Made by a program: the position numbers and the translations under genes. DNA of 64,000 nt from DASUFZ01 sp035541475 (GTDB lineage Bacteria > Myxococcota_A > UBA9160 > SMWR01), in contig DATKND010000025.1 in NCBI GenBank assembly GCA_035541475.1, positions 1 to 64,000 of the forward strand, in the 5' to 3' direction. How positions within the stretch are numbered: position 1 is the stretch's first letter; the number at the start of each line of letters is the position of its first letter. Positions 17,496-26,211 of the stretch are shown here, piece after piece. Under the pieces are notes generated by a model that was given only the letters and a program-made list of their open reading frames with translations, was not told the DNA's origin and did not search any database.

Positions 17496-18368
17496 ATGCG
17501 ATCCCGAATCCCCTCCCCTCGCGCGCTCGTGCGCGCCCTCTGTCTGACCGGCGCCCTCGCGCTCGGCTTCACCTCTTCCGCGCAGGCGGTGGCGATCTCG
17601 GGTCTCACGGTCTCGCTCGATGCGTCCAACACGGCGAACCTCTTCGATGACGTCGGCGCCAACGCAGAGCAGATCTCGAGCTCGGTCGCGGTGCAGTCGT
17701 CGACGGCCACCAGCTTCGTCACCCGCTACCAGGCCGGCGTCTACACGGACGCCGGCGGCAACGGCGCCGTCAACAACACCACCACGTTGAACGCGTCCTA
17801 CACGATCACGTTCAACGTCACGAACGCGGCCGGGGAGCTGTGGCGGCTAGATCTCGTGACGTCGCGCATCGGTGCGCGCACCGCCGTCGACGACGGGCAG
17901 GGCCAGTCCGCGTTCTCGCTCGGCGCGGTGACCGGCTTTCTCGGCGGCTCGGGTATGCTGACCTCCGGCTCGCTCGGCCTCGGCGCGATCGCGAACAGCC
18001 AGCAGGCCACCGCAGTCGATCTCGCGTTCAATCAGAGCGGAGCCGCGAGCATCAGCGGGTCGGGCAACGGCACGGTGACCCTGCGCTTCACCTTCGCCGC
18101 GAACGCGCAGACGATCGTCCAGGGCAACGGCGCCAACGCCCAGGGCGACGAGGCCGCGATCCGCATGGGCATCCCGGCCACGCTCAGTCAGTTCAGCGCG
18201 GGCAACTACCCCGGCCCGGGCAACCGCACCGCGGCGAACGACGGGCACTTCGTCGACCTCGATCTGCTCGACCTCGGTCCGGTTCCCGAGCCCGACACGG
18301 CGCTGATGCTGACCTTCGGGCTCGGCGTGCTCGCGATCCAGGGCCGCACGCGCCAGCGCCGCTCCTAG
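17496..18368 (+). CDS. PEP-CTERM sorting-domain protein
   Basis: A 290-residue exported protein. The signal peptide runs through LTGALALGFTSSAQA; the body is rich in Ala, Gly, Asn, Thr and Ser with a repetitive beta character (NGAVNNTTTLNASYTITFNV, FLGGSGMLTSGSLGLG). The C-terminus has the exosortase signal VPEPDTALMLTFGLGVLA followed by the basic tail RTRQRRS. No exosortase (Xrt) gene lies in the window. It is 61 bp upstream of the GspA-like ATPase gene. The start ATG 17496 follows a C-run rather than a clear ribosome-binding site. Confidence 0.8.
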   Translation: MRSRIPSPRALVRALCLTGALALGFTSSAQAVAISGLTVSLDASNTANLFDDVGANAEQISSSVAVQSSTATSFVTRYQAGVYTDAGGNGAVNNTTTLNASYTITFNVTNAAGELWRLDLVTSRIGARTAVDDGQGQSAFSLGAVTGFLGGSGMLTSGSLGLGAIANSQQATAVDLAFNQSGAASISGSGNGTVTLRFTFAANAQTIVQGNGANAQGDEAAIRMGIPATLSQFSAGNYPGPGNRTAANDGHFVDLDLLDLGPVPEPDTALMLTFGLGVLAIQGRTRQRRS

Positions 18369-18429
18369 CGATCGCCGCAACGCCTCCGGCTCGCGAGCGC
18401 GCCGATGCGGCGCGCTACCGTCGAGCGCG

Positions 18430-20145
18430 ATGTACGCGGTGCACTACGGCTTTCGCGAGAAGCCGTTCGCGCTGAGCCCGGACCCCCGATACCTCTTCCT
18501 GTCCGCGTCGCACCGTGAGGTGCTTGGGCATCTCGTCTACGGGATCGAGCAGGGCGAAGGCTTCATGGCGATCTCGGGGGAGGTCGGCACGGGCAAGACC
18601 ACGCTCTGCCGCACCTTGCTCGAGCGCCTCGGCTCGTCGTGCGAGATCGCCTTCCTGTTCAATCCGACGCTCGGCCCGACGGACCTGATCAAGGCGATCA
18701 ACGCCGAGCTTGGGCTCTCGACCTTCGGCGACTCGCGCACCGAGCTGCTCGACGTGCTGAACACGTTCCTGCTCGAGAAGCACGCCGAAGGGCGCCGCGT
18801 GCTCGTGATCATCGACGAGGCGCAGAATCTCCCGGTCGAGACGCTCGAGCAGCTGCGGCTGCTCTCGAATCTAGAGACCCACACGGCGAAGCTGCTCCAG
18901 ATCGTGCTGATCGGGCAGCCCGAGATCGACGCCAAGCTCGACGCGCCCGAGCTGCGCCAGCTGCGACAGCGCATCGGAGTGTGGTGGCGCCTAGGACCGC
19001 TCCAACGGGACGAGACGCTCGCCTACGTCGCGCACCGGCTGCGCGTCGCGGGCGGCAGCGAGACGATCTTCAGCCCGAGCGCGATCGCGCTCGTGCACCG
19101 CCATGCGCGCGGCGTCCCTCGACTCGTGAACCTGCTCTGCGATCGCGCGCTGCTGCTCGGCTATGCCGAGGGGGCGCGCCAGATCGGGCGCGGCATCGTG
19201 ACGTCGGTCGCGCGCGAGGTGCACCCGCCGCGGCGCACGCGGTCGCGACGCGGCGCCCTCCGGCTGGCGATGGCGCTGACGCTCGTCGCCCTCGGCGCGG
19301 TGGCGTGGCTCGGGCGCCCCGAGCGCGCGCCTCTCGCGAGCGCGCCTGCCGCGTCGCTCGCGCCGGTCGCGGCCGCGCCGATCCCGCTGGCGCGCGAGGC
19401 GGTGATGACCTCGCTGCCCGACCCCGCGCCCACCGGGCCTGCGGCCGTCACCGCTCCCGCGCCCGGCGCGCTGACCGGCGACGACGTCCTCGGCGCGCTC
19501 GCCGCGCTCCAGACTCCGGAACAGAGCCTCGCGGCCGCCACCCGGGCGGTCTTCGCCTTGTGGCAGATCGACGCGGCGGCGCCGAGCGGCCGCACGCTCG
19601 AGGCCGCCGACGAGGCGCTGCGCGTCGCGGGCCTCACGACGATGTCCCTGGCTCCCGGAGAGTTCGACCGCCTGCGCGAGCTCGACCTCCCGTCGCTGGT
19701 CGCGCTGCGCGCGCCGGACGGCGGCACGCGCTTCGCGCTGCTGCGACGCATCAGCGGGGGCAACGCCGATCTCGAGGGCATTGTCGCGGGCCAGAGCGTA
19801 CGCGTCAGCGTGTCGGAGTGGATGCGGCACTGGACGGGCGAGGCGCTGGTCCCGTGGCGCGACTTCGCCGGTCTGCCGCCCTCGCTCGGTCCCGGCGACC
19901 AGGGCGCGCCGGTGGAGTGGCTGCAGGATGCGCTCGCGCGACTCGCGTTCTACAGCGGCGCGCGCGACGGCCGCTTCGATCCCGACACGCGCGCCGCAGT
20001 GCAATCGTTCCAGCGCGGCGCCGGCATCGAGCCCGACGGACGGGTCGGCGCGCGCACCAAGCTGGCGCTCTATCGCGCGCTGCCGGACTACGCGCTGCCG
20101 CTGCTCGCCGCGCCCGCGCACACGCCGCCCGCGTCCGGCTCCTGA
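18430..20145 (+). CDS. ExeA/GspA-type AAA ATPase with periplasmic peptidoglycan-binding domain
   Basis: A 571-residue protein. Residues 1-270 are an ExeA-like AAA ATPase: MYAVHYGFREKPFALSPDP, Walker A GEVGTGKTT at 50-58, Walker B VLVIIDEAQ at 124-132. A TM helix near 280-300 (MALTLVALGAVAWLG) leads to the periplasm, a Pro/Ala linker, a peptidase-C39-like GspA domain (TRFALLRRISGGNADLEG) and a C-terminal peptidoglycan-binding fold (QDALARLAFYSGARDGRFD). In general secretion, GspA/ExeA remodels peptidoglycan so the secretin can assemble. No secretin is in the window, so the partner is unknown; type IV pili or the PEP-CTERM export system are candidates. Confidence 0.85.
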   Translation: MYAVHYGFREKPFALSPDPRYLFLSASHREVLGHLVYGIEQGEGFMAISGEVGTGKTTLCRTLLERLGSSCEIAFLFNPTLGPTDLIKAINAELGLSTFGDSRTELLDVLNTFLLEKHAEGRRVLVIIDEAQNLPVETLEQLRLLSNLETHTAKLLQIVLIGQPEIDAKLDAPELRQLRQRIGVWWRLGPLQRDETLAYVAHRLRVAGGSETIFSPSAIALVHRHARGVPRLVNLLCDRALLLGYAEGARQIGRGIVTSVAREVHPPRRTRSRRGALRLAMALTLVALGAVAWLGRPERAPLASAPAASLAPVAAAPIPLAREAVMTSLPDPAPTGPAAVTAPAPGALTGDDVLGALAALQTPEQSLAAATRAVFALWQIDAAAPSGRTLEAADEALRVAGLTTMSLAPGEFDRLRELDLPSLVALRAPDGGTRFALLRRISGGNADLEGIVAGQSVRVSVSEWMRHWTGEALVPWRDFAGLPPSLGPGDQGAPVEWLQDALARLAFYSGARDGRFDPDTRAAVQSFQRGAGIEPDGRVGARTKLALYRALPDYALPLLAAPAHTPPASGS

Positions 20146-20147
20146 AT

Positions 20148-21167
20148 TTGGACGCGGCCACCGACTCCCCGAACGATCGGCCTCGCGCGGCGCGCGGATC
20201 GCGCTGGGGCGCGCTGCTGCCGTGGGCCGTGTCGGCGGCCCTGCTCTTCTATCTCTTCGGCTTCGCCACCGACTGGCAGCGGCTCCGCGAGGCGACCACC
20301 CGAGCGAACCTCCCTCTCTTCCTGGCCTGCGCGAGCGCGGATCGACTGGCGTTCTTCCTGGCGTGGACGTGGCTCTCGGCCGCCGCGCTGCGGCGCTTCG
20401 TCGCCGAGGTGCCGGTCGCCTCGGTGATCGCGATCCGCGGCGGCTCGGAGCTCGTGCGGGTCGTGAGCAACCACCTGGCCGACGGCGCATTCCTGCTCGG
20501 CGTGGTTCGCCTGGCCGGGGGGCGGCTCGACGCGGTGATCGCGTGCACGCTCGTTCCGGTGGTCAGCCACTTCCTGGTGATGCTGGTGCAGATGACGATC
20601 GCGCTGCCGTTCCTGCGCGGACGCATCGTCGATCATCCGGACGTGGTCGGCGTCACGGCCGTGATGTGGGGAGTCGTCGTCGTCTGCGCCCTCGGGGTCT
20701 GGCTCTCGCGCACGCGCCGCGTGCGCTCTCCGGCGTTCGATCGGGCGTCGGCCTGGCTGGAGCGCTTCCCGCTCCGCGAGCTGCGGCCCTTCCTGTGGAG
20801 CTTCGCCGCGCTCGCGTTCTTCGACGTCCAGATCCAGTGGCTCGCGTCGCGCGCCTTCGGCGTCCCGATCGACTGGGCTGCGCTCGCCGCGCGCATCCCG
20901 ATCGTCTATCTCGCCTTCCTGATCCCGTCGCTCGGCAACTTCGGCACCCGCGAGATGGCGTGGGCGAGCGCCTTCTCGGACTACGGGACGCGCGACTCGC
21001 TGATCGCCTACGCGTTCTCCGTCAACGCCGTGTTCCTGGTGGTGAACGCCCTGATCGGCGTGATGTTCCTGCGTCGCGCGCTCGATCTGATCGGCGCCGT
21101 GCGGCGCGCGCAGCGCGAGGGAGAGCCGCTGCCCCGCCCGATCCTCCACGACCCCACGGATCAGTAG
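20148..21167 (+). CDS. Polytopic membrane protein, lysylphosphatidylglycerol synthase/UPF0104-like
   Basis: A 339-residue integral membrane protein with about eight TM helices. Its arrangement and motifs (FLACASADRLAFFLAWTW, RVVSNHLADGAFLLG, IPIVYLAFLIPSLGNFGTRE) resemble the flippase-like region of lysylphosphatidylglycerol synthetases (UPF0104 family). I start it at TTG 20148, three bases after the upstream stop. The ~20-residue Asp/Arg/Pro-rich N-terminus precedes the first helix. It probably forms an operon with the GspA-like gene. The function is uncertain. Confidence 0.65.
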   Translation: MDAATDSPNDRPRAARGSRWGALLPWAVSAALLFYLFGFATDWQRLREATTRANLPLFLACASADRLAFFLAWTWLSAAALRRFVAEVPVASVIAIRGGSELVRVVSNHLADGAFLLGVVRLAGGRLDAVIACTLVPVVSHFLVMLVQMTIALPFLRGRIVDHPDVVGVTAVMWGVVVVCALGVWLSRTRRVRSPAFDRASAWLERFPLRELRPFLWSFAALAFFDVQIQWLASRAFGVPIDWAALAARIPIVYLAFLIPSLGNFGTREMAWASAFSDYGTRDSLIAYAFSVNAVFLVVNALIGVMFLRRALDLIGAVRRAQREGEPLPRPILHDPTDQ

Positions 21168-21266
21168 GGCGAGCGCGTGCGCCTCGGCGGAGGGGTGCCC
21201 GCTCCGGCACGGGCGTGTAACCTAGGGCGCCTTCTACCCTCCCCACCTGCCTCTGTGCGAGGACTC

Positions 21267-21458
21267 ATGGCGAGAAAGAGCCGCACCGCGGTGCTGAAAC
21301 GCCAGCGCGAAGCGAAGAAGGCCGAGAAGGCCCTGCTCAAGCGGGAGAAGCGCGAGCTGCGGCAGGCCGAGTCTTCGAGCGAGCCGAGGGTGGCGACGGC
21401 GGAAGAGCTCGAAGGCTACGGCTTCCCCGTCGAGCCCGAGGAGCCCCAACGGCGTTGA
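21267..21458 (+). CDS. Small basic coiled-coil protein, unknown
   Basis: A 63-residue highly charged protein. The first ~35 residues (ARKSRTAVLKRQREAKKAEK and on) form a Lys/Arg/Glu helix. The C-terminal part is acidic (TAEELEGYGFPVEPEEPQ). It resembles small conserved proteins often seen in deltaproteobacterial genomes, but I cannot name a function. It lies 99 bp after the membrane protein and 70 bp before the NYN-domain gene. Confidence 0.6.
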   Translation: MARKSRTAVLKRQREAKKAEKALLKREKRELRQAESSSEPRVATAEELEGYGFPVEPEEPQRR

Positions 21459-21528
21459 TCCTCGTCCTCGCCTTCCTCACCCCGGAGGCCACAACCCCGC
21501 GCCGGCCCTCTGGCGCCCTCGGAGTCGC

Positions 21529-22299
21529 GTGGCAGACGAACCGCTGATCGCCGTCTTCGTCGACTACGAGAACCTCGCCATCGGCGTGCGCCAGATGCGC
21601 AAAGGCCGCTTCCAGATGGAGCTGGTGCTGCGCCGACTGCTCGAGAAGGGGCGCATCGTCTTCAAGCGCGCCTACTGCGACTGGAGCAACTACCGCGACG
21701 CCGTGCGCGACTTCCACCACCACGGCATCGAGCTCGTCGACATCCCGCAGTCGAAGGCGTCCGGCAAGAACAGCGCCGACATCCACATGGTCGTCGATGC
21801 CCTCGACCTGTGTCACCAGAAGGCGCACATCGACCTCTTCGCGCTCGTCTCCGGCGACAGCGATTTCTCGCCGCTCGCGGCCAAGCTGAAGGAGAACGAC
21901 CGGCGCGTGATCGGCTGCGGGGTGAAGGCGTCGACCTCGGACCTGCTGATCGGGAGCTGCGACGAGTTCATCTACTACGACGATCTGATCCGGGACGAAG
22001 CGGCGCGGCCGAAGCGCCAGAAGAGCCGCACCGCCGAGCCCGAGGACGAGCGCCTCGAGGATGCCGCCGAAAAGGTGGTCGAGATCGTGCGCTCGCTCGA
22101 GCGCGACTACGACCCCGTGTGGGGATCGATGGTGAAGCAGACCATCCGCCGCGTGTACCCCGGCTTCAACGAGGGCTACTACGGCACCGCCTCCTTCGCC
22201 GAGCTGCTCGAGCGTCTCCAGAAGGAGGGCCGCATCGAGCTCGAGTTCGACGAGGGTCGCGGCAACTACGTCGTGCGATCGCCCGGCCGGAAGCGCTAG
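21529..22299 (+). CDS. NYN-domain (LabA/PIN-like) protein with C-terminal OST-HTH domain
   Basis: A 256-residue cytoplasmic protein. Residues ~5-150 are an NYN domain, a PIN-like ribonuclease fold: IAVFVDYENLAIG near the start, a conserved Asp in NSADIHMVVDALDL and the family signature FALVSGDSDFSPLAAKLKE. A charged linker leads to an OST-HTH/LOTUS-like RNA-binding domain (residues ~175-250; VWGSMVKQTIRRVYPGFNE). Such proteins are thought to act on RNA. The start is GTG 21529. Its stop overlaps the convergent methyltransferase gene by 4 bp. Confidence 0.85.
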   Translation: MADEPLIAVFVDYENLAIGVRQMRKGRFQMELVLRRLLEKGRIVFKRAYCDWSNYRDAVRDFHHHGIELVDIPQSKASGKNSADIHMVVDALDLCHQKAHIDLFALVSGDSDFSPLAAKLKENDRRVIGCGVKASTSDLLIGSCDEFIYYDDLIRDEAARPKRQKSRTAEPEDERLEDAAEKVVEIVRSLERDYDPVWGSMVKQTIRRVYPGFNEGYYGTASFAELLERLQKEGRIELEFDEGRGNYVVRSPGRKR

Positions 22300-23072
22300 G
22301 AGCGCGCTCCGCGGATCAGCGCGAGCTCGAGCCGGAACTCGTAGGCGCCGTGGCCGCGGATCCCGAACGCGCCTCGCACCTCGTCGGGGGCTTCGTCGAA
22401 GAGAGCCCGAAGTCCCGTGACGGCGCCCGGCGACGTGCCGATCCGCTCGACCCAGGGCTCGAACTCCTGCGTGATCGTGAAGTGCCCGAGTACCTCCGCC
22501 ACGAGCCCCACCTCGCGCAGCATGTCGCACCACTGCGTCACCGTGTGATCGCGCACGTGGGACGGATCGCGAAGCATCTCGAAGGCGTTGAGGAAGCTGT
22601 CCTGCGCGGGATCGTCGGGAGCGACCGCGTCGACCAGCAGGAACGAGCCGCCCGGAGCGAGGACGCGCGCCGCTTCTCGCAGCACCGCGCGCGGATTCGC
22701 GTAGTGGTGCGCCGAGAGCCGCGAGGTGACGCGCTCGAACGAGCCCGCCTCGAATGGGAGCTGCGAGGCGTCGGCGCGCTCGAAGCGCAGGTTCGAGAGG
22801 CCGCGCTCCGCGGTGAGACGTCGCGCGACCTCGAGCATCTCCTCGGTCAGGTCGAGCGCCACGACCTCGCGCGCGTGCGGCGCGAAGGCGGCGGCCACGT
22901 GGCCCGGACCGCAGCCGAGGTCGAGCACGCGCTCGCGCCCCGTGAGCGCCGCGGCGACCAGCATGGCGTCGAGGTCGGGACCGCCGCGGTGGACGCGGCT
23001 CACTGCGTAGGCGGCGGCGGCGCGCCCGAAGCGCTCCTGGATGCGCGACCCGATGGTGTGGCTGGCTTGCAT
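22296..23072 (-). CDS. Class I SAM-dependent methyltransferase
   Basis: A 258-residue methyltransferase. The SAM-binding glycine motif is VLDLGCGPGHVAAAFA, followed by the acidic strand end VVALDLTEEML and ERADASQLPFEAGSFERV. The arrangement resembles UbiE-like small-molecule methyltransferases; the acceptor cannot be told. It is divergently transcribed from a MarR-family gene across a 65-bp AT-rich gap, which suggests the MarR protein controls it. Confidence 0.85.
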   Translation of the reverse strand: MQASHTIGSRIQERFGRAAAAYAVSRVHRGGPDLDAMLVAAALTGRERVLDLGCGPGHVAAAFAPHAREVVALDLTEEMLEVARRLTAERGLSNLRFERADASQLPFEAGSFERVTSRLSAHHYANPRAVLREAARVLAPGGSFLLVDAVAPDDPAQDSFLNAFEMLRDPSHVRDHTVTQWCDMLREVGLVAEVLGHFTITQEFEPWVERIGTSPGAVTGLRALFDEAPDEVRGAFGIRGHGAYEFRLELALIRGARS

Positions 23073-23099
23073 GGGACTCTCCTGCGCGACCCTCGCCGC

Positions 23100-23127
23100 T
23101 TGTTTCGTACATCAAAACTATTAATCT
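23100..23127 (+). promoter_or_regulatory. Possible promoter of the MarR gene (leaderless transcript)
   Basis: TTGTTT (23100-23105) and TAATCT (23122-23127) are 16 bases apart in an unusually AT-rich patch. The -10-like box ends only 10 bases before the MarR ATG and no ribosome-binding site is visible, so a leaderless mRNA would be expected. This is a weak match read by eye. Confidence 0.3.
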
Positions 23128-23139
23128 AAGTTAACTAAT
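23120..23139. promoter_or_regulatory. Imperfect palindrome, candidate MarR operator
   Basis: A 20-bp AT-rich imperfect dyad has ATTA/TAAT outer arms around AGTTAACT, a perfect 8-bp palindrome slightly off centre. It overlaps the MarR start codon and lies in the only AT-rich stretch for many kilobases. A MarR dimer bound here could control both divergent genes. Confidence 0.4.
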
Positions 23140-23593
23140 GCCGCAAGCCCCTTCCCGCGACCGCATCGACTCCGCCATCGGCGCGCTGCAGCGCCTGTCC
23201 GAGGTCTTCCTCGACCGCCGACGCCAGCTCGCGCGCGAGTCGGGCCTCTCCGAGGCCGAGTGGCGCCTGCTGGAGGAGATCGCGGCGGAGCGCTTCATGC
23301 CCTCGCTCTTCGCCCGGCGCCGCGAGCGCACGGCGGCGGCCGTCTCGCGGGTGCTGCGCGGGCTCGTCGACGCCGGCCTGATCGCCGCGAGCGTCGGCGA
23401 ATCCGACGCGCGCCAGCGCGTGTACCGGCTCACGCCGAAGGGCCGCGAGCGCATGGCGAAGCTGCGCGAGCGGCGCGAGCGCGCGATCGCGGCGATCTGG
23501 CGCCGCTTCCCGGCGGCCGATCTCGCCGAGTTCGAGCGCCTGGCAGCCGGGCTCGCCGAGGCGCTCGAGCGCTATGCCGGCCGCCGCGAATAG
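23138..23593 (+). CDS. MarR-family transcriptional regulator
   Basis: A 151-residue winged-helix regulator. The recognition region is RRRERTAAAVSRVLRGLVDAG and the wing is VGESDARQRVYRLTPKGRE, with helices at both ends for dimerisation. It is divergent from the methyltransferase gene, so autoregulation and control of that gene are likely. The start ATG 23138 has no visible ribosome-binding site. Its ligand is unknown. Confidence 0.85.
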   Translation: MPQAPSRDRIDSAIGALQRLSEVFLDRRRQLARESGLSEAEWRLLEEIAAERFMPSLFARRRERTAAAVSRVLRGLVDAGLIAASVGESDARQRVYRLTPKGRERMAKLRERRERAIAAIWRRFPAADLAEFERLAAGLAEALERYAGRRE

Positions 23594-23676
23594 GCGGTCG
23601 CGCCGCGCGGGGCGCGCGCGCCGCGGCGACTCGTCGGGCTATGCTCGGCTGCCTTCGGTCCGGAGGCGCGACGCCG

Positions 23677-25299
23677 ATGCGCTGGAATCTCGCCGATCTC
23701 TTCGAGCTCGTGGCCGACACCGTCCCGGATCGGCTCGCTCTGGCGCACGGCGCGGGCGGCGTGTCGCGCAGCTGGTCCGACGTCGAGCGCCGCACCAACA
23801 CGCTCGCGCGTCATCTGACGGAGCGCCACGCGCCCGGCGACAAGCTCGCGATCTACTCCTACAACCGTCCGGAGTACGTCGAGGCGCTGATCGGCGCGGT
23901 CAAGGCGCGGCTCGCGCCGGTGAACGTGAACTACCGCTATCGCGAGGACGAGCTCCACTACCTCTTCGACAACGCGGACGCGACCGTGGTCGTCTACGAG
24001 GCGTCGTTCGCGCCGCTCGTGGCGGGCCTGCGCCCGCGGCTCCCGAAGGTGCGCGAATGGATCGAGCTCGACGACGGCGCCTCCGGAAACGCCTTCGCGG
24101 TCCCCTACGAAGAGGTCGCCGTGGGAGACGGCGCGCGTCTCCGGATCGCGCGCAGCCCGGACGACCTGCTGCTCCTCTACACCGGCGGCACCACCGGCAT
24201 GCCGAAGGGCGTGATGTGGACGCAGGCCGCCGTCTTCGAGGCGCTCGGCGGCGGCGGTATTCCGGCGCTCGGACAGCCGCCGTCGGGCTCGGTCGAGGAG
24301 CAGCGCGAGCGCATCGCGAGCGGGGGTTCGATGCGACTGCTCCCCGCCTGCCCGCTGATGCACGGCACGGGGCAGTTCACCGCGATCAACGCGCTGACCG
24401 GCGGCGGCGCGATCGTCACCTGCGACGGACACTCCTTCGATCCGGACGCGCTCTTCGCGACGGTGTCCGCGCGCGGCGTTCAGGCGATCGCGATCGTCGG
24501 AGATGCCTTCGCGAAGCCGATGCTGCGCGCGCTCGACGAGAGCCCTCGACACGATCTCTCCCCGCTCCGCCTGATCGTGTCGTCGGGCGTCATGTGGTCG
24601 CCCGCGGTGAAGCAGGGTCTGCTGCGGCACCTGCCGCAGGTGCTGCTGATGGATAGCTTCGGCTCGAGCGAGGCGGTCGGCTTCGGAACCGAGCTGACCA
24701 CGAAGAGCTCGAGTGTGCGTCTCGGGCAGTTCCGCCTCGGCCCGAACTGCAAGGTGTTCACGCCCGACGGCCGCGAGGTGGAGCCGGGCAGCGGCGAAGA
24801 GGGCTTCGTCGCGCGAAGCGGCGCGATCCCGGAGGGCTACTACAAGGACGAGAAGAAGAGCGCCGAGACGTTCCGGGTGATCGGCGGGCGTCGCTGGTCG
24901 ATCCCCGGCGACTGGTGCACGGTCAACGCGGACGGGACGCTCGAGCTACACGGCCGCGGGTCGGTGTGCATCAACAGCGGCGGCGAGAAGATCTTCCCCG
25001 AGGAGGTGGAGGAGACGCTGAAGCTCCATCCTTCGGTGTCGGACGCGGTGGTCGTCGGTCTGCCCGATGAGCGCTGGGGCGAGGCGGTGACGGCGCTCGT
25101 CGAGCTCCACCGCGGCGCGCGCGCCGACGTCGCGGAGCTGCGCGAGTTCGTGAAGCAACGCCTCGCCGCCTACAAGACGCCGAAGGCGATCGCGCTCGTG
25201 CCGAGCATCGGCCGCGCGCCGTCGGGGAAGGTGGACTACAAGGCCGCCAGGAAGCGCGTTCAGGAGGCGATCGCCGCCGGCGAAGCGCCGTCCGCCTAA
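23677..25299 (+). CDS. Long- or medium-chain acyl-CoA synthetase (FadD-like)
   Basis: A 540-residue AMP-forming acyl-CoA synthetase of normal length. ATP/AMP-binding motifs are LLLYTGGTTGMPKGVMW and SFGSSEAVGFG. The C-terminal hinge region is GRGSVCINSGGEKIFPEEVE and the catalytic Lys lies in APSGKVDYKAAR. It activates a fatty or related carboxylic acid with ATP and CoA. ATG 23677 has GGAGG 10 bases upstream and is preferred to ATG 23641. Its stop overlaps the convergent enoyl-CoA isomerase-like gene by 4 bp. Adjacent beta-oxidation genes suggest a role in fatty acid breakdown. Confidence 0.9.
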   Translation: MRWNLADLFELVADTVPDRLALAHGAGGVSRSWSDVERRTNTLARHLTERHAPGDKLAIYSYNRPEYVEALIGAVKARLAPVNVNYRYREDELHYLFDNADATVVVYEASFAPLVAGLRPRLPKVREWIELDDGASGNAFAVPYEEVAVGDGARLRIARSPDDLLLLYTGGTTGMPKGVMWTQAAVFEALGGGGIPALGQPPSGSVEEQRERIASGGSMRLLPACPLMHGTGQFTAINALTGGGAIVTCDGHSFDPDALFATVSARGVQAIAIVGDAFAKPMLRALDESPRHDLSPLRLIVSSGVMWSPAVKQGLLRHLPQVLLMDSFGSSEAVGFGTELTTKSSSVRLGQFRLGPNCKVFTPDGREVEPGSGEEGFVARSGAIPEGYYKDEKKSAETFRVIGGRRWSIPGDWCTVNADGTLELHGRGSVCINSGGEKIFPEEVEETLKLHPSVSDAVVVGLPDERWGEAVTALVELHRGARADVAELREFVKQRLAAYKTPKAIALVPSIGRAPSGKVDYKAARKRVQEAIAAGEAPSA

Positions 25300-26108
25300 C
25301 GACCCTTGAAGCGCGGCGCGCGCTTCTCGCCGAACGCCTTGACCGCCTCCACGTAGTCTTCGGTGAAGGCGCCCGCGACCATTCGCTCCGCCTCCTCGTC
25401 GAGGCACGACTCGAGCGGCGCCACGAGCGCGAGATTCAGGTTCTGCTTCATGTAGCGAAGCGCGATCGGCGGACCGGCGGCGATCTGACGCGCGAGCTCC
25501 TGCGCGTCCGACGCAAGCGAGGCGTCCGGCACCACCCGGTTCGCGATCCCGAGCCGCAGACACTCGATCGCGTCGAGGCGCGCCGCCGTGAAGAGCAGCT
25601 CGCGCGCCTTCGCAGTGCCGACCAGGCGCGTCAGGAACCAGCTCGCGCCGTAATCGCCCGAGAGCCCGAGCCGCGCGTAGGCCGTGGTGACGAAGGCGCT
25701 CTCGGCGAGCACGCGCAAGTCGCAGGCGAGCGCGAGCGCGAAGCCAGCGCCCGCCGCCGGACCCGGTAGCGCGGCCAGGGTCGGCTTCGGCATGCGATGG
25801 AGCGCCGCCGGGATCTCGTGCTCGCGCCGCAACATCGCGACGCGCGGCTCGCGCTCCGTCGGCGGCCCCTGCGCCATGACCTTCGTGTCGCCGCCTGCGC
25901 AGAAGGCGCCGCCCGAGCCGGTCAGCAGCACGCAGCCGACCTCGCGATCGTTCGCGAGCGCGGGGAGCAGCGCGCGCAGCGCGTCCTTCATGCCGAGGGT
26001 GAGCGCGTTGCGCGCGTCGGGTCGGTGCAAGGTCACGACCGCCACGCGAGCCTCGACGTGACAGAGGATCTCGTCGCTGCCCGTCTCGACCCGGCGTCGG
26101 TCGCTCAT
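25296..26108 (-). CDS. Crotonase-family enoyl-CoA isomerase/hydratase
   Basis: A 270-residue crotonase-fold protein. The oxyanion-hole loops are GGAFCAGGDTKVM and PAAGAGFALALACDLRV. Where hydratases carry a catalytic Glu pair, this reads RLGLSGDYGASWFLTRLVG: the Glu residues are absent, but an Asp is present in the place used by PaaG-type and delta3,delta2-enoyl-CoA isomerases. I therefore favour an isomerase. ATG 26108 is chosen because GGAGG lies five bases upstream; GTG 26114 overlaps that site. It is divergent from the 2,4-dienoyl-CoA reductase-like gene. Confidence 0.8.
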   Translation of the reverse strand: MSDRRRVETGSDEILCHVEARVAVVTLHRPDARNALTLGMKDALRALLPALANDREVGCVLLTGSGGAFCAGGDTKVMAQGPPTEREPRVAMLRREHEIPAALHRMPKPTLAALPGPAAGAGFALALACDLRVLAESAFVTTAYARLGLSGDYGASWFLTRLVGTAKARELLFTAARLDAIECLRLGIANRVVPDASLASDAQELARQIAAGPPIALRYMKQNLNLALVAPLESCLDEEAERMVAGAFTEDYVEAVKAFGEKRAPRFKGR

Positions 26109-26211
26109 CGGCACCTCCGAGCGCGAGACCCTATCACGGAGCCCACGCGCGGCGCCGGGCTTGCGCGCCCTGCGCGCGAGGACCTACACCCTGCGCTCGA
26201 CGGAGGAACGC

